A stretch of 64,000 bases of DNA from Anthonomus grandis grandis (GCF_022605725.1 NC_065551.1:23622001-23686000), one strand, 5' to 3'; positions 37,896 to 50,140 are shown, counted from the stretch's first letter. The notes: generated from the letters alone by a model not told the origin. Made by a program: numbers and translations.

Positions 37896-38984
37896 TTAAT
37901 GTATAAGATGCTCAAAATAAGCACCATTTGCTTGTTGGCAAAGCCCAAGACGATAATAAAATTCGTTTCTGACATTTTCTAACACTTCTGGAAATATTTG
38001 TCGGATTTCTTGCCTAATACGTTCTTTGAGTTCGTCTAGGTTTCCTGGTTTGCATATATAAATTTGACTTTTCAAATGTCCCCCCAGAAAAAAATCAAGT
38101 GGGGTGAGATCAGGAGAACGTGCCGGCCACTCGATTGCACCCCTTCTACCAATCCATCTATTTGGAAAATTGTTATCTAAATACTGGCGTACATTACGGG
38201 CATAATGTGGGGGAGCACCATCTTGTTGCATCCAGATTCTTTCATCATACAAATCTGGATCGAACTGACTTGGATACAAGGCACGTAAGACTGGAACTAG
38301 TTCATGTTCAAGAAATTCTAGGTATCTTTCCCCAGTTAAAGTATCATTGAAGAATATGGGCCCTATAACTTGCCTGCCAATTATGCCAGCCCAAACATTA
38401 GTTTTCTGGGGATATTGTGTATTAGTTTCCCTTACCCAGTGTGGGTTCTCGTCAGACCAGTAGCGACAGTTCTGCTTATTAACATGGCCATTTAGGGTGA
38501 ATGTAGTCTCATCAGAAAAAAGGATCCACTCCGAAGATATGCGATTTTCGTCAATGGGGTTCATCATTAATTCACAGAACTGAACTCTGCGATCTAGATC
38601 GTCTTCCAATAACTCTTGAACGGGTTGCATTTTATAAGGTCGTTTGTTTGCACTTTTTAAAATTTTTAGCACAGAATTATGATGAATAGAGTTTTCGCCA
38701 GCTACTCTTCTGGGTGCAGTTACCGGATTTTCTTCCATCGCTAACAATACATTAAATTGGGTGTTTTTATTGATTTTAGAAGACCTTTGTCTTGAAACAT
38801 CCCTCACGTACCCAACTTCTCGAAATCTGCTTTCGATTTTACGAACCGTACCTTGGTTAATAGGTGGCAAATCTGGATATTTTTGCCTGAATAAGTGGAC
38901 AACCTCTAGCTGAGTACGACTTCTGTCCCCATAATCAATCATCATTAAGATTTCAATCTTGTGGGATTTGGATAAATAAGGCAT
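37896..38984 (-). CDS. Tc1/mariner transposase, DD41D type (362 aa)
   Basis: Cuts out and re-inserts its own element at TA sites; acts in the nucleus on the inverted repeats. The minus-strand frame is open throughout. The ATG at 38984 (MPYLSKSHKIEIL) is preferred because the longer frame begins at a non-ATG codon. Residues about 5-60 form a DUF4817/HTH-like DNA-binding region (GDRSRTQLEVVHLFRQKYP, TVRKIESRFREVGYV), followed by a second HTH-like part around 75-115. The catalytic core follows: Asp158 in LFSDETTF, Asp255 in QQDGAPPH, Asp297 in TPLDFFLGG, with 41 residues between the last two. Length is normal for the family and no stop or frameshift is visible, so the enzyme could be active. It lies within the long inverted repeats, in the flank before UGT copy 5. 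Confidence 0.92.
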   Translation of the reverse strand: MPYLSKSHKIEILMMIDYGDRSRTQLEVVHLFRQKYPDLPPINQGTVRKIESRFREVGYVRDVSRQRSSKINKNTQFNVLLAMEENPVTAPRRVAGENSIHHNSVLKILKSANKRPYKMQPVQELLEDDLDRRVQFCELMMNPIDENRISSEWILFSDETTFTLNGHVNKQNCRYWSDENPHWVRETNTQYPQKTNVWAGIIGRQVIGPIFFNDTLTGERYLEFLEHELVPVLRALYPSQFDPDLYDERIWMQQDGAPPHYARNVRQYLDNNFPNRWIGRRGAIEWPARSPDLTPLDFFLGGHLKSQIYICKPGNLDELKERIRQEIRQIFPEVLENVRNEFYYRLGLCQQANGAYFEHLIH

Positions 38985-39128
38985 TTTTTCAATATAAGTT
39001 GACTTATTTAACAACTGGTTGAAATCAATTTAACAGTGACACTACAACAATGTCAGGAAATGTCTCGATACCAATAAAATAAACAAACACGCCAAAAATT
39101 TACCAACACAAAATATTTCGGGACTTTT

Positions 39129-39425
39129 GATAATTTAATGGTTTTTATTTTATTTTTCGTATTTCTCTTTTAGATAATCACAAAAGTAAATAGGGCAATT
39201 TAATCAGGAAAAAGGGCTCTTTTCAATGAGCGTTTAAAAAAAGTGGCTTTCCATTTGAAAAAAAAAAGTTTGGGTTAATTTGGATCCCCCCTGTAGGTGA
39301 AAAAATACAATAACTATCTTGAAATGTGAAAAACAATAAACAAAAATCGACGGGTCTCAGGAATTTTGGGGGATAAAATTTGATTAGTTTTAACTGAATT
39401 TATTCCAGTTAAAGTCACCACACTG
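39129..39425 (-). repeat. right terminal inverted repeat of the DD41D element
   Basis: Mirror of the left repeat, ending GTCACCACACTG before TA. It starts just upstream of the transposase start (38984), so the transposase promoter probably lies in or next to it; that is inference. Confidence 0.9.
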
Positions 39426-39427
39426 TA

Positions 39428-39744
39428 TATAAAAATAGTATTCATTTGATGATCCATTAATAAGGTTTAGTATCAATACAACCAATTAAAGGTATGTTAT
39501 AGGATTACAGATTATTGGAATCTCATAAGAAATATTGGCGAAACAGAGTATTCTTCGGACTTGATATAGTATTGGTCTTAGTCATGATCTGAGTTTCCGT
39601 AAGTACGGAACCAATCAAGCCAAGAATCATAAAATTACTAAATATAAGATCATTCACCCTGTTGAATACCTAAGGAAAGTTTATATGAATGAGATAAGCT
39701 TATTGCGTTTGTTGAATACTTATTCGCTGAACACTAACGGTATA
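39428..39744 (+). repeat. flank block resuming after the DD41D element (unit 5)
   Basis: ATAAAATTACTAAATATAAG near 39630 and AATGAGATAAGCTTATTGCG near 39691 match the places near 53595 and 53655 after the second DD41D element, and near 45998-46060. This shows that the transposon split a block shared by units 5, 6 and 7. Confidence 0.55.
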
Positions 39745-40293
39745 CAGGGTGTTTCAAATTCGACCCTCAACATGGAGTCTCGGAATCTATAAAAGGAGAT
39801 ACGAAGATGGTTAAATTGGCAAAGAAAAATAAAAATTTGAAATGGTTCCGAAGATATTCGAAAAAATAATTTAGAAAAATTGATTTGATTTTTTTCTAAG
39901 ATTATTTCTTATCCGGTTTTAAAACAATTTGCACTTTTTTATTGCCACTTTTTTCGTGCTAGATAATGGTGTTTTTAGATTTTTAATACGGCGTTTCGTC
40001 TTTTGCCAATTATCATCTACTTTATTTTTTCTTATACGGGCCATATTTGGTTTTTGCATTTTTAAAGTCTTTGCAAAATTCCCTTTTTAATAAATCACAA
40101 GTAATATTAGAAACTTGAATTTTTGGAAAAAACTAAATTTGCTACAATAGGCTGTGCATAAATTGACAAAACAATATTTAAATGTTATATGTTATAAAAA
40201 CATGATAGACCGAAATACTAACAATGAAATACCGTAGTAGTACACACGTTACTTCAGGGTTACACCTTTGTTATTTTCACACTGAAACACCTG
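39745..40293. mobile_element. MITE-like element, 549 bp
   Basis: Starts CAGGGTGTTTCAAATT and ends TGAAACACCTG, inverted repeats of about 13 bp, with TA on both sides (39743-39744, 40294-40295). No coding frame. It lies in the 5' flank of UGT copy 5, and units 6 and 7 lack it at the matching position, so it arrived after duplication. Confidence 0.6.
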
Positions 40294-40295
40294 TA

Positions 40296-41318
40296 AATAT
40301 TTTAAAAAAGAATAAATTAATCTATTTACAAAAAAATCCTAGGTGAACTTTTTTATTTCATATTCTGTTTAACACGCGTTGGTAAATAAATAGAGAAACA
40401 ATAATTTCAACAACAAAGAACATCTATCCTAAAATAAAATCATATTAAGTGCTCAAATTGTTATCCCTGTGTACCAAGACACAATGGCACTTTTTCACGA
40501 ATATTGAGCACCGCGTGATTTATTTCTCGACCACTTAATTTATTAGACCCATATATTAAGGATTGCTGAACCCACGAGTAATTACTGACAATAAGTAATA
40601 AAATCTACGTAATTGAAAATCTAACTGATAGAGAATATTAACATCGGGATACCAGGGCCAGTTCAATAGCCGGCTAATAGAATCGAATACATCATAAAGT
40701 TTTGGAAGGATATCAAAAAGATAAAATTAATGACAAACTTCCACATCTTATAGTATAAAGAATTTGAAGTACTGTCAAGAAGATATTCCTATACGGATAG
40801 GAATATCAGTATATAGTAAATATACTGGCTTTGCTTTAGAATATGAACTCAACAACACCTTTAAAATCCTCTGATGATATCATCTACCGATTTTTTATGG
40901 TATTTTTATCTTTTAGAGTTCTTTGTAGAGTGGATGACATAGTTTGGTGATCTGATGCTCATATAAATAATATATTACAACTTTCAACGTTTCTCCTTTA
41001 CCATTTTTTTGTAATGTAGTCTGATTTTACCAATATATTAGTTTTTTACTAATATTAAGTGCACTAAAATGATCAGATTTTCTATAAACAATTATTTTTA
41101 ACCAATCGATCAGTTTTCCAAAGCTGTGCTCCGCTATGCACATTTGGAGACAAAAAAACACAAGGGGGCAGTTTCACTTGCTTTTTCTAGTAATTTCTAA
41201 AAAGTCTGAAACCCAGGTTTTTTCGATGGTTATTTAATTAAAAACATTTACTCTTTCTCTTTTATAACCAACCATTCTCAGTTTTTACGCAAAGACTTCA
41301 ATCCTCGCATCTATTTAA
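40296..41318 (+). repeat. 5' flank block of UGT copy 5
   Basis: Shared with copy 6. AGAGTTCTTTGTAGAGTGGA near 40916 matches near 46627. GCTATGCACATTTGGAGAC near 41132 matches near 46775. No gene. Confidence 0.55.
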
Positions 41319-41504
41319 TGGCGATGACAAACAAATCTATAATGAAAATATACTAAAAATGCAAATCATTATATACACAGATCATAAATTCTAAATAACC
41401 ACGATATGAACTGTTATCTCAAAAAGTAGAAACTTATCTCAATTTGTGTAGTCTGTTTGGTTTTGCCGTTCTAGGCGAACACACCATACCCATTAATTAT
41501 TATT
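41319..41504 (+). promoter_or_regulatory. conserved 5' module of UGT copy 5
   Basis: Has GGCGATGACAAACAAATCTA, AACCACGATATGAACT (41397-41412, two changes from the common 16-mer), CTCAATTTGTGTAGTCTG and GGCGAACACACCATACCC. The GATA-like AGATAA is replaced by AAAGTAGAAAC. Confidence 0.55.
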
Positions 41505-43353
41505 ATGATGTTGTTGAAAGTTATTTCAATTTGCTTATTATTAGCTTATAATGTGCAAAGTTATAAGATTTTGGGGTTGTTTCCTATGGCGGGTATCAGC
41601 CATCATATTTTGGCAACTAAGTTGATGGAGGGGTTGGCCGAGGCGGGCCACGAGGTAACAATGGTCAGCCCTTATCCAGCCAAAAATTTGCCGAAACATT
41701 GGAAGTACAGGGATATTGTGTTGGATGGGGTTGCTGAAAAGTTTCAAGGTAAGTTGAAGTGGAGCCTTCAAACTGTCTTCAAGTGTATCTAGAAATCGAT
41801 TCACCTTAGTAGTTCAAATGATAACGTCAAAATACAAAAATTCTTTAAAAGATTTTTAAAAGACACAGCTCTTCTTGATGTATATTTTATTTGCATAATA
41901 TAGACTGCACCTACAAATCATTAATTTTAGAATATTTGAAAAACATGAACCTCTTTGAGATGGAAAAAGCCAACGCAATAGCCTTAATGAGACAAATGAC
42001 TAATATGATGTCGGAAATTATGAATAATACCATAAACCATCCCAAGATGATAGAACTGACCAAATCCAACGAACAATTCGACGCACTAATTATGGAACAA
42101 TTTCAACAAGATGGTTTAAAAGCATACGCCTTAATATTTAATTCTCACCAAATCCTTTTAAGTAGTGTGGGACCCAACCCATCGGTAAATCCTACAGTCG
42201 GAAATCCTCAGCCAGTGAGCTACGCACCTCATTTCTTTGCTGGTGATTTTTCAAAGGATTTATCAGTCTGGAATAGATCAAAGAATTTGGCATTTTATCT
42301 ATTGGACTACTTTATGACGACGTTCTTCACAAATCCATTTCAAGATGACTTTGTAAAGAAAATATGCTCTGATTGCCCATCCGTAAGCGAGTTGCGTACT
42401 AACGCCTCATTAGTATTACTTAACTCACATACGAGTATTTATCCAGCATTACCACTTGTCCCGAACATGGTGGAAATAGGTAAGTCAATTAAAGTACTCT
42501 AAAGGAATAACTATTGATTAATGTCTCTTATTAGGTGGATATTTTATTGATCCTCCAAAGCCATTACCTGAAGATTTACAAGAGTTCATGGATAACGCCA
42601 AGGATGGAGTGGTTTACTTTAGCATGGGCAGCAATTTAAAGAGCAAGGATTTACCAGAAGCTACAAAAAATGGTATTTTAAAAGTTTTGGGTAAATTGAA
42701 ACAACGGGTTATCTGGAAATTTGAGGAGAATCTGCCAAATAAACCTGCAAATGTTTTGATCAAAAAGTGGTGCCCTCAGGCTGATATCTTAGGTAACTTA
42801 TAATGGTTTTCTGGTGATTCAATAGGTCTGTAAAACTGTTCGTTTATTTCTAGCACATCCTAAAATGAAACTGTTTATCACTCATGGAGGTCTACTCAGC
42901 ACCACAGAAACGATATATCATGGAGTCCCCATTCTCGCCATTCCAGTTTTCGGTGATCAGCCTACTAATGCAGCACGTGCGGAAGCTGGAGGATATGGGC
43001 TAAAGTTCCACTACCTTGAATTTACTATAGAAAAATTTGAAAGCTACTTGAATGAGTTACTAAACAACCCTAAATACTCCCAAGAGGTTAAGAAACGATC
43101 CAAAATATACCACGATAGGGCAATGAAACCTCGAGAGGCGGCCGTGTATTGGGTGGAGTACGTTATAAGGCATAATGGCGCTCCACATTTAAGAGTAGCA
43201 GGGAGAAACCTGGTTTGGTATAAATACTTTATGGTAGACGTGTTCGCTGCTCTTTTGTTGGTTTTTGGAAGTTTCATATATCTGGCGAAACTTGTGGTGA
43301 AGAAAGTCTGTTGTCGGTCCAAGAAGAGTAATAGAAAACAGAAAGTTTTGTAA
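41505..43353 (+). CDS. UDP-glycosyltransferase, UGT copy 5 (4 exons, 516 aa)
   Basis: Exons: 41505-41748, 41931-42479, 42535-42792, 42854-43353. Product: an ER-membrane UGT with a signal peptide from MMLLKVISICLLL, His33 in GISHHIL, acidic block FDALIMEQFQQDGLKAYA, signature at 358-386 (FITHGG to FGDQ), a membrane span after KYFMVDVFAALL, and tail RKQKVL (KxKxx). In exon 2 the usual FNCHQ is FNSHQ, so a Cys kept in copies 1, 2, 4, 6 and 7 is lost. NPSVNPTVGN replaces NPWVNPTVGN, changing residues that line the acceptor side in this family. The protein is otherwise closest to copies 4 and 6, which suggests these three are the youngest duplicates. All splice sites are regular. Confidence 0.93.
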
Positions 43354-46300
43354 AAAAAGATGTTTTTTTATCAACAAATAGTAAACTTAAGCACTATTTT
43401 TAGGTTAATAAGATAACATTCTTAGTAAATTTTTTTAAATTTTAAAATAAGCAAACTAGTTAATTAAATATTTTAGAAAATGTAGTTTGTACAGACATAT
43501 TGCTTTAAAAATTTGCAATTATATGAACAGTATTAATATAGGTAACAAAAAAATTATTCAGTCTTTAAAACAAATAAGGGAAAAAAAGATTCTTGCGCAT
43601 TGGTAATCGTTGCAACAAAATGAAGCATGTCGATATTTTTTTTTTCAAAATACTTAATCATGTTTAATTATGATAATATCTTTACCCTAGCTATTGATAT
43701 AATAGAACTTGAATTTTTTTTTAAAATTTAGAGAAAATATATTAATGCTTATAGACTTGCAACTTGCATGCTTATGCAAAATTTAATTTAGTTTTAGTGA
43801 TATTTTAGCCCCCAAATATAAAAATATACTTAAAGAAACATCGGCTAATTAGGAAAGTCGTTTCAAATGGGTTTAATCCCCAAACCATTTACACACCAAA
43901 TCTGACAAAAATTAATTTTTTAATAAACTAGTGGGAATAAATTCATAGAAAAAAAATTAAAGAGGCAATATACAGGGTATTTGGTTTTGAAAAAATACAC
44001 ATTATGCTTATTATTATGCAAAGAAAAATGATTAAATATTATTAGGCCTCCCCGACAAGCACTAATTATTAATAAATCATAAATAGTTTTAAGAAATTTA
44101 AATAATTTATTTCTTTTCTTTTTTTCACATAATTTCAACGTATCAAATACTATCGTTATATACCATAGAGGTCACACACCCGCATGATCGTGGAGTATTG
44201 TATTAAATATGATTGGGCACATTCTGTATAAATACATCTTAGATAAGGAAGAAAATATTATTGCTGTAGGTTAAATTATTCATAAAGAATTATTTAAAAC
44301 AATTAAAATTAAAAGTCAATGATTCGGATATATAACATGATGACCACGATCAAGGAGAAAATTAAAAAAAAGTTTAAAAAGTCCGACCAAAATGACGCTA
44401 TAAAAATAAAAAATGATTGATTTTAACTTTAGAAAATGCAAGTCATAAATTATTTTTTATTAATCTCCTCGATAAAAGGGTATTAAATTGTAGCCAGCGA
44501 TGGTCTCTATATAAAAACATTATGCAACTCAGCACATTAATCCAATATAATATATTATCTAAATACCGAATTAAATTCGTTTACCATTTAATTTTCATTT
44601 TAAGAAGAAAATAGCCTTATCATTGTTTCACTTATCATAAGCTGTTTTCCAAGAAAACTCCCTAAATTTCTAACGAAACCTAAAAAGTTTTCTTTGAATG
44701 TAGGCATTAATTTATACTACTAATCAGCAGCATTTTCATTATTTTTGGTAAAATACGACAATAGCGCTTAATTTAAATGAGTCAGTCTTAATGAATCAAG
44801 AGTCACATATCATACTCGATACACCTCGTGGATCGAGTCTTCCTGAAGTAAGTCCTAGTTCTGTTTTACTTATTTTTAAAACCCGTTCAAAATTGTCCAT
44901 TGCTATCAACATATAATAGCAATGCTTATTTCAAATGGTCTATTATTCGGGCGTAGTCGACAGGCCTCGTAGTCCATTGTACTAGTGCTATTGCCAAATG
45001 AAGCTAGAAAAATTGCTTGTTTTTAATATTTCAAATAAAAAACTAAATATTTTTTTACTTAGAAATATTCTGTATTCAAATATGTTGCGTTTAAAAATAT
45101 ACTAAGCTTAATTAAATAATCATAATACATTTTATAATAAGTAAATCATCAATTCTATAAGCAAATTCAAATTTGAAAATAATCATAATTCAATTAAACA
45201 ATCGAAATAAAAAAATTATAATCTTTCAAGTACTCTATATAAACTTCAAGTCATCTATTTAAGTACCTTCAAATGTTGTACGGTAAAATCAGACAACAAA
45301 ATTAAATTTCAACAAATTTTTAGCGATCGTCGATTTAAAATTTGAGTTATTTTTGGGGTCTCGGTACTGGGTACCATAAATTAAATCATATCAGTAATGT
45401 ATCGCTGTACTGCAGGATTTTCTGTCTTTATTTAGATCGCAACCGATAATCTTTTATCTATTTTCACCAGCCATTTTGAGAAGTGCTTACCTTCTTAATT
45501 GTAGACGATCCGTTTTTTTGCATACTCGTGATAATCTAAACAAAATTGGGGTATTTTAAAGCAATTTTAAGTTAATATTTTAAAGCATCCTGTGCAAGAT
45601 TTGAGTCCTAATTTTATTAATTGGGTGTTGGCGTGACGTTTATTGGTATTGAGAATGTATGACATTGACAATAGCTCATTCTGCTTGGTGAGACTCCATT
45701 GATCGTCTACCTATAAGGCAGTGCCAAGCTTCTTGCAATTTAGTAATTTTAGCCCAGGGGTTATCATCAGTCTCCTTGCTTAAGGTCTATTAACAGAGTC
45801 TGGTATCAACCTAACCAATGGAAGATAAATTAATGATTTACATCTCATAAAAAATAAAAATGTTCACGAAAAAATAGTGTGAGTAGTGTCCAGGCTTTTT
45901 GAGATGGCTCAGATTCCTTAGGATTTCAATACTCATAATCTGAATTTTCTTAAGTACATTCGTAAGCAGCCAATTAAGGCAGAAATCATAAAACTGTTAA
46001 ATGTAAGACGATTCACCCTGTCAAATGCCTAAAGAAAGTCTATATGAATGAGATAAGCTACTTACGTTTATTGAAGCCATTTTTCTCTAAACGCTATGGG
46101 CATATCTAACCAGGAAACCTACTTAACCTTGAAGAATTATCCTTAGAATACGCCTTGATAAATATTCATGGGATATTCAGTTGTGTTACTCTCTGAATAG
46201 ACGAAAAATAATTGATCATAAGCATAGATCATTACATTTATGGTATGGCTTGGTAGGGACAATCGAGTAGTTGTTTTTGATGATTGTTTAAAGAATCGCT

Positions 46301-46953
46301 ATTTAGTTCGTCGTTCCAAGATCAAAATAAATCGTGCTTAACAGAGTAATTCTACGTAATCAAAAATCTAACTGATATAGTATTGGCATACTGGCTAATA
46401 ACAATGATTTAAATAGATAAGAAAGTGATCAAGAGTGAATGGATAATTTAGTAACAACTAACCAAAAGGAGATTTTTATCATTTGATAGTTCTACTGTCA
46501 AGAATGTGTTCATATACTGGTATATGTATATACAGGCTATGCTTTACAACATGAACTTAGCAGGCAATATCTTTTAAATCCTTTATTCACATCATTTACA
46601 AATGTTTTATGGTATTTTTATCTTTCAGAGTTCTTCACAGAGTGGATGTTATAGTTTGGTGAGCCGATGTTAGTCAAACAAATATATTACGTCTTTTAAC
46701 GTTCCTTGCTTGATGTTTTTTATATTAAATCTGAATGTAGTCTGGTTTTCTCTGCTCATAATAATTTAGCAACTATGCACATTTGGAGACACTGACAAAA
46801 GAGCACATAAGGGGGAAGTTTTACTTGACTTTTCTAAGACTTTGGCACAAGTCTGGTACCCAGGCTTTTAAACACGGATTATTTAATCAAAAACATGTAT
46901 TTTTTTATGACCGACAATTTTTTTCAATTAACTTGGATCCTCTTATCTACTTC
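43354..46953 (+). repeat. 3' flank of copy 5 and 5' flank of copy 6
   Basis: About 3.6 kb with no gene and no large transposon, so it may show the unit in its least disturbed form. Landmarks in order: short mariner remnant 43971-44055, GGTCACACACCCGCATGATC near 44170, CAACTCAGCACATTAATCC near 44526 (also near 35326), GGGCGTAGTCGACAGGCCTC near 44949, TCTCGGTACTGGGTACCATA near 45359, ATAAAACTGTTAAATGTAAG near 45989, AGAGTTCTTCACAGAGTGGA near 46627 and ACTATGCACATTTGGAGAC near 46773. Confidence 0.6.
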
Positions 46954-47172
46954 ATGGCGTTGACAAACAAATCTATAATAAGAATATAATAAAAATACGA
47001 ACCTTTTACATCACGCATACAGATTAACCATTAACCAAACAAAAAAATAATTTTAAATAACCGCGATATGAACCGGTATCATAAAGCAGATGAAATCAGA
47101 AATTATCACAATTTGTGTTGGTGTCCGGCTTTGCCGTTGTAGGTGAACACATCATACCCATTAATTTTTATT
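46954..47172 (+). promoter_or_regulatory. conserved 5' module of UGT copy 6
   Basis: GGCGTTGACAAACAAATCTA, the exact 16-mer AACCGCGATATGAACC (47059-47074), GCAGATGAAATCA, then CAATTTGTGTTGGTGTCCGG, in which the TGTAGTCTG of the other copies is altered, and GGTGAACACATCATACCC. If TGTAGTC is the start region, this copy has a changed initiator. Confidence 0.55.
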
Positions 47173-48994
47173 ATGATGTTGCTTTGGTTGAAATTTATTT
47201 TAACTTGCTTATTATTAGTTTATAATGTGCACAGTTATCAGATTCTAGGATTATTTCCTATGGCAAGCATCAGCCATCATATTTTGACAACTAAGTTGAT
47301 AGAGGGGTTGGCCGAGGCGGGCCACGAAGTAACGATGGTCAGTCCTTATGCAGCAAAAAATGTTCCGAAACATTGGAAGTACAGGGATATTGTGTTGGAT
47401 GGGGTTGATGAAAAGTTTCAAGGTAAGATGAGATGGAGCATTCAAAATCTCCTCTGTCTAGAAATCCACTCATTCAAGTTTGAATGATAAGTTTAAAAAA
47501 TTCTTATAACTTTTTCTCCTTGATGTATATTTTACTTGCATAGTATAGAGTGCACTAACTAATCATAAATTTTAGACTATTTGAAAACCATGAACCTCTA
47601 TGAGATGGATAAAGCCAACCCAATAGCCATAATGAGACAAATGAGTAATATAATGTCAGAAATTGTAAATAATACCATAACTCATCCCAAGATGATCGAA
47701 CTGACCAATTCTAATGAACAATTCGACGCACTAATTATAGAAGTATTCCACCTAGATGCTTTAAAAGCATACGCCTCAATTTTCAATTGTCACCAAATCC
47801 TTTTAAGTAGTGCGGGACCTAGCTCATGGGTAAATCCAACAGTGGGAAATCCTCAACCAGTGAGCTACGTACCTCACATGTTTTCTGGTGATTTTTCAAA
47901 GAATTTATCATTCTGGAATAGATCGAAGAATCTGGTATTTTATTTATTGGATTACTTGATGATAACGTTTTTCTCAAATTCCCTTCAAGATGACTTTGTA
48001 AAGCAAATATGCTCTGATGGCCCATCGGTAAGCGAGTTACGTACCAACGCCTCACTAGTATTACTTAATTCACATACGAGTATTTATCCGGCATTGCCAC
48101 TTGTCCCAAACATGGTGGAAATAGGTAATCCAAATAAAGTACTCTAAAACGAATAATTATTGATTAATGTCTCTTATTAGGTGGATATTTTATTGATCCT
48201 CCAAAGCCATTACCTAAAGATTTACAAAACTTCATGGACAACGCCAAAGATGGAGTGATTTACTTTAGCATGGGCAGCAATTTAAAGAGCAAGGATTTAC
48301 CAGAGCCTACGAAAAATGGAATTTTAAAGGTTTTTGGTAAATTAAAACAACGGGTTATTTGGAAGTTTGAGGAGGATCTGCCAAATAAACCTGCAAACGT
48401 TTTGATAAAAAAGTGGTGTCCTCAGGCTGATATTTTAGGTAACTTATAATGGTTTTCTGGATCTCTGGTGATATAACTGTTCATTTATTCTTAGCACATC
48501 CCAAAATGAAACTTTTTATCACTCATGGAGGTCTACTCAGCACCACAGAAACCATCTATCATGGTGTCCCCATTCTCGCCATCCCAGTTTTTGGTGATCA
48601 GCCTACTAATGCAGCACGTGCGGAAGCTGACGGATACGGTCTAAAGTTTCACTACCTTGACTTTACCATAGAAAAATTTGAAAGTTATTTGATTGAGTTA
48701 CTGAACAACCCCAAATACTCCCAAGCGGTTAAGGAACGATCTAAAATATACCACGATAGGCCAATGAAACCTCGAGAGGCGGCAGTGTATTGGGTGGAGT
48801 ACATTATAAGGCATAATGGCGCTCCACATTTAAGAGTAGCAGGGAGAAACCTGGTTTGGTATAAATACTTTATGGTGGACGTATTCGCTGCTCTGTTGGT
48901 GGTTTTTGGAAGTTTGGTATATGTGGTGAAACTTATTGTGAAGAAATTTTGCTGTCGATCTATGAAAAGTGATAGAAAACAGAAAGTTTTGTAA
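47173..48994 (+). CDS. UDP-glycosyltransferase, UGT copy 6 (4 exons, 518 aa)
   Basis: Exons: 47173-47422, 47576-48124, 48181-48438, 48495-48994. Exon 1 is 6 nt longer than in other copies, adding two residues to the signal peptide (MMLLWLKFILTCLLL); the catalytic His is therefore His35 (SISHHIL) and the signature is at 360-388. Domains and tail (DRKQKVL) are as in copies 4 and 5. Several otherwise fixed residues differ: EVFHLDALKAYAS where others have EQFxQDGLKAYAS, SDGPS in place of SDCPS (Cys lost), and ARAEADGYGLK for EAGGYGLK (Gly to Asp next to the donor site). The frame is open and all splice sites are usable (intron 2 donor GTAATC is weaker than GTAAGT elsewhere). The gene may be functional with altered specificity or be at an early stage of decay; the sequence alone cannot decide. 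Confidence 0.9.
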
Positions 48995-50136
48995 AAAAAT
49001 AGTGTTTTCCACTAAGAAATAGTGAATTTAAGTACCATTTACTAAGTCTTTTAGATAACATTGCCAGTAAATACTTTTAAATTAGGAAAAGTCAATATTT
49101 TTTTATATAAAATGTGATTTGCACGTTATTTAAACACTTAAAATGACCATATGTTAGGAAAGAAAAACTAAATAAAAAAACAGCACGTTTATACAGAAGA
49201 AAGCATATTAGCATTTTAAAATAATAAATCATCTTTAATTATGATTATTACTTAACTTTTATTATTCTTATAATAGAGTTACTTGACATTTCTTCTTTCT
49301 TTATTTAAAATATAGAGAAAACATACAGGATGTTCGATCTTAAAAAAATATATATTACAAGTACCTTTTTAAAAAAAGAAAAGCAATTAAATATTATTAG
49401 GCCTTCCTAAATAGCACTAATTATGAATATTTATAAACTGTTTTATTATCATAAAAATATGTGCGCACTCTCGGTACCAGACCATGGCGGTCAGAGACCT
49501 CCTGCATGACCGTAGTGTGTCTTAAACTTGGATGGGCACATTCTGCATAAATACATTTTTTATGCTTCTTATTCTGGTTTTAGATAATATATATTGAATG
49601 AATCTGCTGAGTTGCATAATATATTTAAATAGAGGGTATCGCTGACTAGAATTCCATACCCTTTTATCGAAAACATATTTACTATATAAAAGTGACCGAA
49701 CCAAAAATGCTGAGTATAAATTTTTAAATTGCTGAAAAAGTGTAAATAAGTTTCTCCTTAAAGCTATCATTATTATGCTTTTCCAATTTATCACTTAAAT
49801 TTTATAAAGTTAGAAAATAAAAAATCAATCCTTTATAGATTTTTTATTTTCACTATGTTATTCTGGTCAGACTGAGTTTTCTTCTTTATAATGGTCATCA
49901 ACTTAATTATTTTCATTCATTTCAATTTCTAATTTTCGTTTTTAAAAATTAAATTAATTTTTTATAGTTTTTTTTTAATTTAAAGTTAATTTATTTTTTT
50001 TATTATTATTGTCTTAAATTCTTTAATATCGAACATGTTATATATTTTCCCAATCACTATTAATTTCAATCAACTGAATATTTTTTTTATTAATAAATAA
50101 ATTAAAAATGAATGTGTATGATTTCAAATGGTTTTC
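48995..50136 (+). repeat. 3' flank of UGT copy 6
   Basis: Contains the short mariner remnant at about 49324-49410 and CACTCTCGGTACCAGACCAT...GTCAGAGACCTCCTGCATGA near 49466-49510, both shared with other units. It ends in long AT-rich sequence near 49900-50100. No gene. Confidence 0.55.
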
Positions 50137-50140
50137 TTAA

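Larger units (their letters stand above)
37587..39425 (-). mobile_element. DD41D Tc1/mariner element, apparently complete
   Basis: 1839 bp flanked by TA (37585-37586 and 39426-39427). The ends are long inverted repeats of about 297 bp (37587-37883 and 39129-39425) starting CAGTGTGGTGACTTTAA on both sides and matching at roughly nine bases in ten or better. A single intact transposase gene fills the middle on the minus strand. Long inverted repeats plus DD41D spacing fit the group described as Visitor/rosa-like in insects; the exact name is not claimed. Intact coding sequence and similar ends point to a recent insertion. Confidence 0.93.

Noticed and set aside
38120..38350. Plus-strand open frame inside the DD41D transposase
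   Set aside because: Opposite-strand shadow of an intact, clearly recognised transposase gene.
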